This document shows, in pieces, positions 7,707-15,270 of a stretch of DNA of 46,321 nt (within the stretch, counting starts at the first letter, position 1; each line of letters starts with the position of its first letter). The position numbers and the translations under genes were made by a program. The stretch comes from a virus. A model generated the notes under the pieces. The model saw only the letters and a list, made by a program, of their open reading frames with translations, searched no databases and was not told where the DNA came from. The stretch is from the IMG/VR virus record IMGVR_UViG_3300043775_004386, positions 1 to 46,321 of that record; one strand, written 5' to 3'.

Positions 7707-8573
7707 ATGAATATAATTGTAACTGGCGGTGCTGGTTTTGTTGGTAGTAATCTAGTCGATAGACTTATCGAGCAGGATCATAATGTTTTGGTTTTAGATA
7801 ATTTTGCTACTGGGTTTAAAGAAAATTTAAATAAAAAATCTATTTTTTCAATGTTTGACATAAGGAACAATTGGAATGATTTGCCCTTATTACAAGATTT
7901 TAAACCAGATATCATATACCACATAGCTGCTCTTGCTCGCATACAGCCAAGCTTTAATAGGCCTTATGAAACCTTAGATGTAAACGCCCAAGGAACCGTA
8001 AGGGCTTTGGAGTATGCAAAAAATAAAATTTGTAAATTTGTTTATTCAGGATCTTCATCATTTTATTTTGATCCTCATGTAAATCCATATGCTCATTCAA
8101 AATGGATTGGTGAAGAACATTGTAAGATGTACAATAAAACATATGGAGTTCCAATAGCTATAGCCAGATTTTTTAATGTTTATGGAAAAAGACATGTTCA
8201 GCAAGGAGATAATGCTAATGTCTTGGGAATATTTGAATATCAAAAATCCAATAGTCTTCCAATAACGATAACTGGAAATGGAGAGCAAAGACGAGACTTT
8301 ACGAATATTGAAGATATTTGCGATGGACTTATTTCTATGGGAAAAGGAAGTTGGAATGCAGATATTTTTAATTTAGGAAGAAGTTATAATTATTCCATAA
8401 ATGAAGTTGCCAAAATGTTTAATCCAAAAGAAATAATTTATGTTCCATCAAGAATTGGAGAAGCAACATACACTCTTGCCGATATAAGTTTTTCAAAAGA
8501 AAAATTAAATTGGGAACCAAAACACAATTTGCCAGATTATATTGAAGGGTTTTTAAAAAATATCAAAAACTAA
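7707..8573 (+). CDS. NAD-dependent epimerase/dehydratase, UDP-glucose 4-epimerase-like
   Basis: A 288-residue extended SDR starting at MNIIVTGGAGFVGSN; the Rossmann motif is TGGAGFVG and the catalytic pair is YAHSK after a Ser-rich SGSSSFYF strand. A RFFNVYG phrase and RRDFTNIEDI near the C-terminus place it with nucleotide-sugar 4-epimerases and related dehydratases. I chose the ATG at 7707 because the family starts at this point; the frame is open back to 7569, but that stretch would add a poorly conserved hydrophobic leader inside another gene. Together with the epimerase at 293 and the glycosyltransferases just downstream, it probably supplies an activated sugar. It overlaps the convergent gene by 4 bases. 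Confidence 0.88.
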   Translation: MNIIVTGGAGFVGSNLVDRLIEQDHNVLVLDNFATGFKENLNKKSIFSMFDIRNNWNDLPLLQDFKPDIIYHIAALARIQPSFNRPYETLDVNAQGTVRALEYAKNKICKFVYSGSSSFYFDPHVNPYAHSKWIGEEHCKMYNKTYGVPIAIARFFNVYGKRHVQQGDNANVLGIFEYQKSNSLPITITGNGEQRRDFTNIEDICDGLISMGKGSWNADIFNLGRSYNYSINEVAKMFNPKEIIYVPSRIGEATYTLADISFSKEKLNWEPKHNLPDYIEGFLKNIKN

Positions 8574-9268
8574 TAAAGATATTTTCTCAATAAAAGCTTA
8601 TCAAGCAATGAATTCATAGCAGTTATTTGTTCTGGTTTTTTATCCCATCCACCGCTTCTACAAACTTGTTTAGCTTTAGCTTCTGGTATATATTTAAATA
8701 TAAATCCTTGACTTGAAAATCTAGTATGTAATTCTCTAGTCATTCCTCCATATTGATCAATCCTTTCGCAAAACATACCAGCACTAACCATGTTATTTCT
8801 TCTAATGGCAGAAAAGTTTTCTACAAAACTTGTTTTTTGTGAGCCTTTATCGCCAAAAACCCATAGCTTTTCATTTTTTGATCTTAAAGGTTTTATAAGA
8901 TTGATCAAAGACAATTCTCCATCTGGTGTGATCCTATCATCTAAAAATACTAAAAATTCACCTTTAGATTCTATGACTCCAAAATTTCTTGCTCTTGCCA
9001 ACCCATAATCTTTATTCCCTTTATTATCAAATCTTGCACAATAAATATATTTTACATCCAACTCTTTTAAATTATTTTCAAATTTTGTGCCATTTGAATT
9101 ATGATATTTCTGATCACTATCATCACAAATGATTATTTCTTTTTTTTCATATTTTTGATTTTTAATATTATTGATATTTTCTAATGCAACATCATATCTG
9201 TTATGAGTTGGAATTATAATCGATATCAAATCTTTATTTACAATTGTATTATTTCTTGGGGTTCTCAT
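8570..9268 (-). CDS. Glycosyltransferase family 2
   Basis: A 232-residue GT-A fold glycosyltransferase. It has the family-2 opening ISIIIPTHNRYDVALENI, a nucleotide-binding Asp pair in IIICDDSD, and FLVFLDDR as the metal-binding DxD equivalent. No membrane segment is present, so it is cytoplasmic and may modify a virion protein, DNA or a lipid-linked sugar. AAGGAAATTT precedes the ATG, which lies inside the end of the upstream glycosyltransferase gene (20-base overlap), so the three transferases at 8570-11998 form one operon. Confidence 0.82.
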   Translation of the reverse strand: MRTPRNNTIVNKDLISIIIPTHNRYDVALENINNIKNQKYEKKEIIICDDSDQKYHNSNGTKFENNLKELDVKYIYCARFDNKGNKDYGLARARNFGVIESKGEFLVFLDDRITPDGELSLINLIKPLRSKNEKLWVFGDKGSQKTSFVENFSAIRRNNMVSAGMFCERIDQYGGMTRELHTRFSSQGFIFKYIPEAKAKQVCRSGGWDKKPEQITAMNSLLDKLLLRKYLY

Positions 9269-10211
9269 AAATTTCCTTATATTTTAATCCAACATTTATA
9301 ATTGATATTTGAGGTTTTAATTTTTTAGAAAATTCTGATGTTTCCAGCCAATATTCATGGGAAAAAAGTTTATCTGTGTCAAAAGGTTCCGCCAAGGTCA
9401 GTCCTCTTTTCATGAAATATTCATAGCTATAACTTTCTTTATTTATTGCAAAAGGTATACCAGAAGAAACATATTTTTGGGCTTTTGTCGGTGGCTTATG
9501 ACATTGACTAAAATGAGTTACTGACTTTATATCTATAGCTGCTTTTGCTTGTTCCATAAGTTCTCTTTGAACCTCCTCAGACCACACATGTGATTTTATC
9601 CCATTTGTCGTATTGTAATCTTCAGAAATTTGCATGGACAATCTTAATTCTCGACATAATTTTTCAGCCCCATTTTTTGCTCTTTCGTTTTTTAAATCTG
9701 AGCATATTCTTAATTCATAATTTATTGAATTTTTTTTAATGTAATCTAATAAAAATGGAACATATTGAAAGCTTCCTATCCATAATACAAATCCATCTTT
9801 TTTATAAGAATTTATTTCTTGAAGTGAAAATTTACTATGATGTTCAACAAAATGAACATTATTGTTTATTTTTTCAAAAAATGGAATCCATCTTTCGCAA
9901 TGCAATGCAATAGCGTCACAATTTGAAAGAAAATTTAAATCTTCTTTTAACTGATTTTCGTTATGGTAAAAATCTATAGGACAATATAAAACTTTTGTTC
10001 CCTTACTTTTAATTGTTTGTATATTGATTTTTTTTAAAGGATGTTTAACTAACATTAAAAAATCACAATTTGGTATTTTTTCAAGTGATCTAAAAGTGAT
10101 TACATTGTAATACTTTGAAAGTTCTTTTGCTGTATCTTTTCCAACCCAATTCCATGAAGGCATATTAGATATTTCAGGCCCAACAGCTAATGTTTTTTTT
10201 ATTGTTTTCAT
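9249..10211 (-). CDS. Putative GT-B type glycosyltransferase
   Basis: A 320-residue protein with a two-domain look. An N-terminal half has repeated beta-alpha units (VKHPLKKINIQTIKSKGTKV). A C-terminal half carries VLWIGSFQYVPFL and a conserved-looking loop HKPPTKAQKYVSSGIPFAIN, as in the donor-binding half of GT-B enzymes. It has no family-2 DxD. The assignment rests on fold-like pattern and its position between two family-2 enzymes. The ATG at 10211 follows the previous stop closely; an in-frame TTG at 10217 is the alternative. Confidence 0.6.
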   Translation of the reverse strand: MKTIKKTLAVGPEISNMPSWNWVGKDTAKELSKYYNVITFRSLEKIPNCDFLMLVKHPLKKINIQTIKSKGTKVLYCPIDFYHNENQLKEDLNFLSNCDAIALHCERWIPFFEKINNNVHFVEHHSKFSLQEINSYKKDGFVLWIGSFQYVPFLLDYIKKNSINYELRICSDLKNERAKNGAEKLCRELRLSMQISEDYNTTNGIKSHVWSEEVQRELMEQAKAAIDIKSVTHFSQCHKPPTKAQKYVSSGIPFAINKESYSYEYFMKRGLTLAEPFDTDKLFSHEYWLETSEFSKKLKPQISIINVGLKYKEIYENPKK

Positions 10212-10213
10212 AA

Positions 10214-11998
10214 TCAACGACTATTGTGAGTGAATCTTGTAAATAAATAATTTTCTTTTTTGATATCGCCTGGGAAATGATTTATTTTAATATTTAATTT
10301 TCTAGCCACATAATCAAAACTTATTTGATCTCTTCTTGATCCATTTGATATTTCTTCCCACCACATTTCATTAAATTTTTTAATTTCATTTGAATGTCTT
10401 CTTAACAAAACAGTACATTCGCTTAATCCATTATTTTTAGGATATCCATCACAGGCATATTTTTGAATCTGTTTTGTTATTGTAGAAGCATTATCTAGTT
10501 TTCGAACAATACAAGTTTTTGCTTCATCGTAAATGCAATTTCTTTCATGATGCTTAAAAAGAGCTATGTCGCAATTAGAAAGATATATTTCAGCCAATCT
10601 GCTTATATTGAAGGGAAATTTAATTCTTATAGATCCATCAATCCAAAGACTATATTCCTTGTCTGGAAAGTAAATATGGGATAATATCTTGTGAATTTTT
10701 GCATTTCTATTTGGATCTGAAAATGTTGTATGTATTTGCTTTGAATTCCATGTTTTTGAATCAATTGGATTTTCTAGGAACGCAACAAACTCAGTTCCAT
10801 CATTATGGTCTTTTTGATCTTTTAATTTGTCGTAATTATTGGATGCATTCGTAATTGCAGTGTATACAACAATATTTTTTGGATCTACTTCAATATTATT
10901 TTTTGATATATTTCTTTCCAAAAACGCCTTAAGCATATTTGTTTTTATCCACTTTTGATGAAATATATTTCTATTTTGTTTCACAAATTGATGTGACGCT
11001 GAATTCGTGTGTCCTCCTTTGTGATATATGATGGAATTAGGAGTAAAAAGTATTTTGTATCCATGAGCATGTGTTTTCATGCATAAGTCTGAATCTTCCC
11101 AATAGCCTATTCTATATTGTGTATCAAATTCTCCAATCAATTTAAAAAACTCTGATGGAATCATAAAACAAGCACCAGTAACCATTTCTACTTCTCTTAT
11201 TTCCATTAGATCTTTTGGCACATTATCCAAAGTAAAAGAACGATTGATATATTTCTTTTTATATATGTGTTTTCCTATATGTAAAAAAGCACAAATGCCT
11301 TCATCCCATTCAGAGCCAAGTGAATCAATAATTATTCCTTCTTTAAGATGTAAATTTCCAACTATCCCAATGTCTTTTTGTTTTTGAAAACAATCATACA
11401 TTGGTTTTATCCAGTTCGGAGTAGTAATTGCATCTGCATTTAAAAATATAAGATATTTTCCTTTTGCAAATTTTGCACCTAAATTACAAGCATTTGCAAA
11501 ACCACCATTTGTTCTTTCTACATGAATTATTTTCCCTATTCCTTTTTCTTGTTTTGGTTTGTTTGACCAAGATTTAAGAATTTCAATGTGACTTTTTTCT
11601 GGACAACAATCATCCACATAAATTATTTCTTTCTTAAGATTGTCATGTTCATCGAAATTCCATGATTCAATTTGTTTTTTTATAAAATCTCTGCTTTTAT
11701 AACATGGTATTATTATGGATACATCAATTTCATTTTCCGATGATACAAACCAATGTGGGGTTTCTAATTCTTTGAAAGAAGGGGGAACATATGGGGCTAT
11801 ATGAGGAGCAACACTTATCGTAACTGGAAAATTGTTTTTTTGTACTTTTTTATTTCTTACATTATTGTGAATTTCTATTTTTTTATTTTTCTGAAATATA
11901 TTTGCATTTTCTGGGTTTATACGAAGATATGGATTATTGGCTTTTTTGGCCAATGCTTCTTGTATTTTTATTTGATTCTTTGATTTTTTATCATGCAT
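10214..11998 (-). CDS. Two-domain glycosyltransferase: family 2 domain fused to a DUF616/TOD1-like domain
   Basis: A 594-residue protein. Residues about 92-345 form a family-2 glycosyltransferase domain: VSIIIPCYKS, a VDDCC metal region, FLNADA (185-190) as the DxD equivalent, and GYWEDSDLC near 298-306. Residues about 375-580 resemble the DUF616/TOD1 family of presumed transferases, with NIVVYTAITNASNNYD, a WIDGSIRI motif and a terminal region with RDQISFDY. The N-terminal 90 residues are basic and low-complexity. The ATG at 11998 follows the stop of the upstream gene (TAAAATG); an upstream in-frame ATG at 12040 would lie inside that gene. The fusion may add two successive sugars. Confidence 0.75.
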   Translation of the reverse strand: MHDKKSKNQIKIQEALAKKANNPYLRINPENANIFQKNKKIEIHNNVRNKKVQKNNFPVTISVAPHIAPYVPPSFKELETPHWFVSSENEIDVSIIIPCYKSRDFIKKQIESWNFDEHDNLKKEIIYVDDCCPEKSHIEILKSWSNKPKQEKGIGKIIHVERTNGGFANACNLGAKFAKGKYLIFLNADAITTPNWIKPMYDCFQKQKDIGIVGNLHLKEGIIIDSLGSEWDEGICAFLHIGKHIYKKKYINRSFTLDNVPKDLMEIREVEMVTGACFMIPSEFFKLIGEFDTQYRIGYWEDSDLCMKTHAHGYKILFTPNSIIYHKGGHTNSASHQFVKQNRNIFHQKWIKTNMLKAFLERNISKNNIEVDPKNIVVYTAITNASNNYDKLKDQKDHNDGTEFVAFLENPIDSKTWNSKQIHTTFSDPNRNAKIHKILSHIYFPDKEYSLWIDGSIRIKFPFNISRLAEIYLSNCDIALFKHHERNCIYDEAKTCIVRKLDNASTITKQIQKYACDGYPKNNGLSECTVLLRRHSNEIKKFNEMWWEEISNGSRRDQISFDYVARKLNIKINHFPGDIKKENYLFTRFTHNSR

Positions 11999-11999
11999 T

Positions 12000-12359
12000 T
12001 TATTTCGCAGCGGTATTAGCACCGCCCATAGTTGGAACATTCATTTGTTGTTTATCTAATTTATTTTGAGCAGCTTGTATATTTGAAGAGGTTCCCTTGG
12101 CAATTGCAGCAACTGCCGAAAAGTTCTTTTTAAACTTTGTTTCATAAGTTTTGACAATTTGATTGATATAAAATTCCCATTGTGGTGCAGGTAAATTTGC
12201 TGCTTGTGCCATAAATTTATCAAACATGGATTTTGCTTGGTTTTGTTTAGCAGCATCTGTGATTTGTTGTGTTGGATTTGGATAAGTCGGTGGCATCTCA
12301 CCAGCAGGAGGAACTTCAACTTCATTTAACGACCAATCAGAAAATTTTCTCAATGCCAT
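12000..12359 (-). CDS. Small Ala/Gln/Pro-rich protein, candidate packaged head protein
   Basis: A 119-residue protein starting MALRKFSDWSLNEVE at the ATG at 12359, which has GAGGTG 7 bases upstream. The N-terminus (aromatic, charged, aromatic, then Leu-x-Glu) resembles the short motif shared by several other genes here and the capsid-targeting peptide of T4 internal proteins. The remainder is Ala/Gln/Asn-rich and helical, with a low-complexity C-terminus. It lies between head-type small genes and the glycosyltransferase operon. No enzymatic motif. Confidence 0.65.
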   Translation of the reverse strand: MALRKFSDWSLNEVEVPPAGEMPPTYPNPTQQITDAAKQNQAKSMFDKFMAQAANLPAPQWEFYINQIVKTYETKFKKNFSAVAAIAKGTSSNIQAAQNKLDKQQMNVPTMGGANTAAK

Positions 12360-12367
12360 TTTACACC

Positions 12368-12646
12368 TCAAATTAGTTTTTTGTTTTTACCAACATCATC
12401 ACTTTCATCATTTATTTTTTTTAAAGCATCATTAATACGAGAATGCCACTTTGCTATTTTTTCACTAGGAACATCAAGAAGTTCGGATAAACCCGAAGAA
12501 TTGTTCATGACTCTTAAAAAATTTTCCCAAAAATCTTCATCTACTTGCAATCCTGTTTTTACAACTGAAACAGCTTTATCAGAGATATCATTTTTAGATA
12601 TGGAATTATTTTCCATGTTTTCCCATAATGTGCAAAATGATACCAT
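12368..12646 (-). CDS. Small acidic helical protein, unknown
   Basis: A 92-residue protein with mixed charge and predicted helical character (around KIAKWHSRINDALKKINDE). It lies in a tight minus-strand run, starting 3 bases after the stop of the upstream gene and ending 8 bases before the next start. A GGAAAA stretch precedes the ATG; an alternative start is the second Met (residue 11). It could be a small virion or scaffold-associated protein, inferred only from the neighbourhood. Confidence 0.55.
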   Translation of the reverse strand: MVSFCTLWENMENNSISKNDISDKAVSVVKTGLQVDEDFWENFLRVMNNSSGLSELLDVPSEKIAKWHSRINDALKKINDESDDVGKNKKLI

Positions 12647-12649
12647 AAT

Positions 12650-12862
12650 CTATTTTCCAATTTTCTTTTTTGATTTTTTCTTTTTAGGGCAAAAATAAAG
12701 CTCATCAGGATCAAAATCGCTTTGCCCAGTCTTGTTATTTACTAAGGAATATTTACTTTTCAAATTAGTGAAGTACTGTAGGTCAGCATTGTTATCGTAA
12801 GTCCAAATATTAGGACTTGGCGGGGATTCTTTGTCCAACCATTCCTTAAATGAAATAAGCAT
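12650..12862 (-). CDS. Small protein with capsid-targeting-like N-terminus
   Basis: A 70-residue protein beginning MLISFKEWLDKES and ending in a strongly basic tail (KKKKSKKKIGK). The start fits the pattern aromatic-x-Glu-aromatic-Leu seen in several other genes of this window and in the T4 internal-protein targeting peptide. A basic tail would suit DNA contact inside a head. No Shine-Dalgarno is visible. TATAAATA, a T4-late-promoter-like octamer, lies 4 bases before the ATG on this strand, so the message could be nearly leaderless. Confidence 0.6.
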   Translation of the reverse strand: MLISFKEWLDKESPPSPNIWTYDNNADLQYFTNLKSKYSLVNNKTGQSDFDPDELYFCPKKKKSKKKIGK

Positions 12863-12880
12863 ACTTTATTTATATGATTT

Positions 12881-13087
12881 TTAGTTTTTTTTAATTAAAT
12901 TCTTTATATCGCAGAATGGATTTTTCATTTGTACAGATAAACACTCACACTCAATTTCTTGATTTATTTCATCTTCTGAGTGTTTATCGCAATGCCAAAA
13001 TGATTTTTTTGTAACAGAACCCTTTATTATTTTTCTTTTTATGCACTTATTTGCTTCATTATCGCAATTTTCAAAATGACATTTCAT
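12881..13087 (-). CDS. Small Cys/His-rich (zinc-finger-like) protein
   Basis: A 68-residue protein starting MKCHFENCDNEANKC at the ATG at 13087, with GAGGTG upstream. Cysteines and histidines (Cys3, His4, Cys8, Cys15, then FWHCDKHSE) are arranged as a possible zinc site, followed by a CECLSV segment. It starts 7 bases after the degenerate methylase gene, so it is co-transcribed with it. A longer in-frame ORF to 13174 overlaps the methylase gene and is not favoured. Confidence 0.6.
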   Translation of the reverse strand: MKCHFENCDNEANKCIKRKIIKGSVTKKSFWHCDKHSEDEINQEIECECLSVQMKNPFCDIKNLIKKN

Positions 13088-13094
13088 ATTCACC

Positions 13095-13817
13095 TCAATA
13101 ATTTTTCCAAATACACTCAAGCTTCTTTTTAGTATTTTTTTGCAACATTTTTCTTTTACACGCCCAAGAAACAAAATACTTTTTACAAATCTTTTGATCT
13201 TTGCTAGTAATTAGTACCTTACCAGAAAAATTGTTGAGTAAATTGGTAATTTTTGTGTATTGTTGCTCTCGCAAATCAATTGGGAGATCACAATAAATAA
13301 AACTTTCATGATTGTTAAATTTCTGAATAACCTCAATAGCTTCTTTATTCATAATAAATGTTTCTTGCAAGCGATTTCTTATAGCCAAAGATTCATCTAT
13401 AATTTCATCCCATTTTATTTTCTTGTCGATAAATGACTTCTTGCCTTCTGCTTTACTTAATTTACGCAAAACAAATTCATTTACAGCTTTTTCGATATAA
13501 TCTTCATATTTTTGACCTTCATTTGCAATAAATTTTTCAAATGTTTCACTATTGCATTTAACGGCATTTATTTTTTTGACAAAATGCTTATATTCATCTT
13601 TAATGGCTCGATAAATCTGTATTATCCCTTCGTGGGAATCATTTATAATCTCTATCTTGGATTTAGATTTTTGTAAATAAACCCCAATATTATCACAGAA
13701 TAGATCGATATAAATAAGATCTGTGTAATTTTCTGGGAATTCTTCGATAATCCAACTGATTAGGTTTTGATTATATGTGGTTGATTTGAAAATTGGTTTT
13801 ATTTTTTTATTTTTCAT
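13095..13817 (-). CDS. Degenerate Dam-like (D12-class) adenine methyltransferase, probably inactive
   Basis: A 240-residue protein with the layout of D12-class N6-adenine methylases (Dam family). After KPIFKSTTYNQ, a motif I position reads DLFCDNIGVYL (38-48) where the family has FxGxG. KIEIIND follows as in Dam, then a YR motif. The catalytic DPPY is replaced by YCDLPI (Asp177-Leu-Pro-Ile180). Loss of both the Gly-rich loop and the Pro/Tyr suggests that it no longer methylates DNA but may still bind it. The ATG at 13817 overlaps the end of the upstream zinc-ribbon gene. Confidence 0.65.
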   Translation of the reverse strand: MKNKKIKPIFKSTTYNQNLISWIIEEFPENYTDLIYIDLFCDNIGVYLQKSKSKIEIINDSHEGIIQIYRAIKDEYKHFVKKINAVKCNSETFEKFIANEGQKYEDYIEKAVNEFVLRKLSKAEGKKSFIDKKIKWDEIIDESLAIRNRLQETFIMNKEAIEVIQKFNNHESFIYCDLPIDLREQQYTKITNLLNNFSGKVLITSKDQKICKKYFVSWACKRKMLQKNTKKKLECIWKNY

Positions 13818-14028
13818 CTTTGTAACTCGGTGATTGATAGATCGTGTTTTGGCATTTGCTGCATATGTATTTGAAAGGTCCATATCCTTTCTCTTGAGCG
13901 TTCCAAAACCAACCTACCTTGGGGTATTTTTCGTCATGACATTTAAGACACATTACAGAAATTTGTTGTTGCTCTTCTGGTAATGAACTATCTATATAAA
14001 AATAACAATTTTGAATTTCTTGGCTCAT
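13807..14028 (-). CDS. Small zinc-ribbon protein
   Basis: A 73-residue protein starting at the ATG at 14028 (MSQEIQNCYFYID), with AAGGAGATACATT upstream. Two CxxC knuckles (MCLKCHDEKY and YICSKCQNTIY) frame an aromatic segment WFWNAQEKGYGP. This is a classical zinc ribbon of unknown partner. Its 3' end overlaps the start of the degenerate methylase gene by 11 bases, so the two are translationally coupled. A longer frame to 14121 runs through a terminator and is rejected. Confidence 0.7.
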   Translation of the reverse strand: MSQEIQNCYFYIDSSLPEEQQQISVMCLKCHDEKYPKVGWFWNAQEKGYGPFKYICSKCQNTIYQSPSYKDEK

Positions 14029-14062
14029 AATGTATCTCCTTACTAAAAGAGAATGTGTGCGT

Positions 14063-14090
14063 AAAAAAAGCCCACCAAACTGGTAGGCTT
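14063..14090 (-). terminator. Intrinsic terminator (minus strand)
   Basis: On the minus strand a stem of about 9 bp (AGCCTACCA with TGGTGGGCT, one G.U pair) and a 3-base loop is followed by a seven-T run. It lies between the membrane-anchored gene at 14118-14420 and the zinc-ribbon gene at 13807-14028, and would end the former's message. Confidence 0.8.
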
Positions 14091-14117
14091 CTGCAAATTG
14101 CATATATTTTATTGACC

Positions 14118-14420
14118 TCAAGGCCTACATCTGAAGAATTTAAAAAAATGACTACGCTCACTTTTATGAGATTCTTTTTCCTCTAAATCAGGTTTAACTT
14201 CAGATTTATTGTCAGAATCCGACTTGATTTCAGGTTTTTCCTCTTTATTTTCAATATTTGGCTTGGAGTTCCAACCTGGATCTTTACTTTGCCAATTTTC
14301 GCTTTGATTAGAAAAAGGCATAAATTTGTCCAATAAATTAGGATCTGTTTTCTTTATATAAATAAGGCAATCAGTTAAAGATAATAAGACTATTACACCA
14401 TACAGGAAGTTTCTGTCCAT
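14118..14420 (-). CDS. Small membrane-anchored, charge-rich protein
   Basis: A 100-residue protein with an N-terminal hydrophobic segment (FLYGVIVLLSLTDCLIYI), then a highly charged Lys/Glu/Ser-rich tail. The segment may be an anchor or an uncleaved signal; a Cys near its end is not in a clear lipobox. TTTTTGGAGGTCAT precedes the ATG. It is divergent from the trypsin-like protease gene 22 bases away and is followed by an intrinsic terminator. Position suggests an envelope role, otherwise unknown. Confidence 0.6.
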   Translation of the reverse strand: MDRNFLYGVIVLLSLTDCLIYIKKTDPNLLDKFMPFSNQSENWQSKDPGWNSKPNIENKEEKPEIKSDSDNKSEVKPDLEEKESHKSERSHFFKFFRCRP

Positions 14421-14442
14421 ATGACCTCCAAAAAGGATTAAA

Positions 14443-15270
14443 ATGAAATATATTCTGTATCTTATATTCCCTATGATTGTATTTAGTGCAGACCCTGATA
14501 AAAAATTACACCAGAATAGTTTGTATCCAACAGTAAAAATAAGCTATAACAAAAACAATTGTGATTGCGATGATTGTAAGAAAAATCCACCTCAAGCAAT
14601 TGCTACAGGATTTATAGTAAAGTCTATAAAAATAAAAGAAAAAACACTTGAAAATAAGTTTTTAAATGTGGTTGTTACGGCAGCACACACAGTTGAAAAC
14701 ACACCAAATAATTTAACAACTCATGTTGGCAATTATTCCAATTGGTCATCACTTGAAAAATTTGATTCCTATTCAACTATGCTTTATGGAATCAATCAAA
14801 ATAAAGACCTTGCTGTTATTGTTTTTACATCAGATAAAATGCTGCCAATTGTAGAAATTGATTTTGATAGTAAATTGTATTTTGGTACTGATATTTTTAA
14901 AATTGGATATGGATTAGGAGATGATGTTAGATTAGATTTTGGACAAATTACAGCTATAGAAACCAAATCTCCAACTAAGCTTCAAGGATATCTTAGAACT
15001 AATGCTTATACTATATTTGGAGACTCTGGTGGTCCTTTATTTTCTAAAGAAAATTACAAGGTTATTGGCGTAACAAGTTCTATCCGTGGATCAGATAATA
15101 TATTTCTTCACAAGCAATCTTACTTTAGTCCAATTATTTGGTTAAAAAATTGGGATGATGAATCAAAAGGATCTTTGTCTTTTATATATAAGGAAGATAT
15201 AAAAATACCAGAAACTTTGATATTTCAATTATGGTTAAGAGAATTTGACATTAAAGGAACTAGACAATGA
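14443..15270 (+). CDS. Secreted trypsin-like serine protease
   Basis: A 275-residue protease of the trypsin/chymotrypsin fold. A signal peptide (MKYILYLIFPMIVFSA) is followed by a short Cys-rich linker (CDCDDC). The triad is intact: His82 in VVTAAHTVE, Asp122 in NKDLAVI, Ser195 in FGDSGGPLF. AAAGGATTAAA precedes the ATG. Its TGA overlaps the ATG of the next gene (ATGA), so the structural protein at 15267 is coupled. An exported protease may act on periplasmic or surface proteins. Cellular homologues include DegP-like and extracellular trypsins, but no PDZ domain is seen. Confidence 0.88.
   Translation: MKYILYLIFPMIVFSADPDKKLHQNSLYPTVKISYNKNNCDCDDCKKNPPQAIATGFIVKSIKIKEKTLENKFLNVVVTAAHTVENTPNNLTTHVGNYSNWSSLEKFDSYSTMLYGINQNKDLAVIVFTSDKMLPIVEIDFDSKLYFGTDIFKIGYGLGDDVRLDFGQITAIETKSPTKLQGYLRTNAYTIFGDSGGPLFSKENYKVIGVTSSIRGSDNIFLHKQSYFSPIIWLKNWDDESKGSLSFIYKEDIKIPETLIFQLWLREFDIKGTRQ

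Noticed and set aside
11999-12040. A longer start for the GT2-DUF616 protein at 12040
   Set aside because: It would lie wholly inside the upstream gene; the ATG at 11998 follows that gene's stop directly.
12867-12874. TATAAATA octamers (here on the minus strand, also 42180-42187, 23149-23156 and 46303-46310) as T4-type late promoters
   Set aside because: In a genome this A/T-rich, roughly twenty such octamers are expected by chance on both strands. Two of the four have no sensible gene start nearby. Only the one at the window end is listed, with low confidence.
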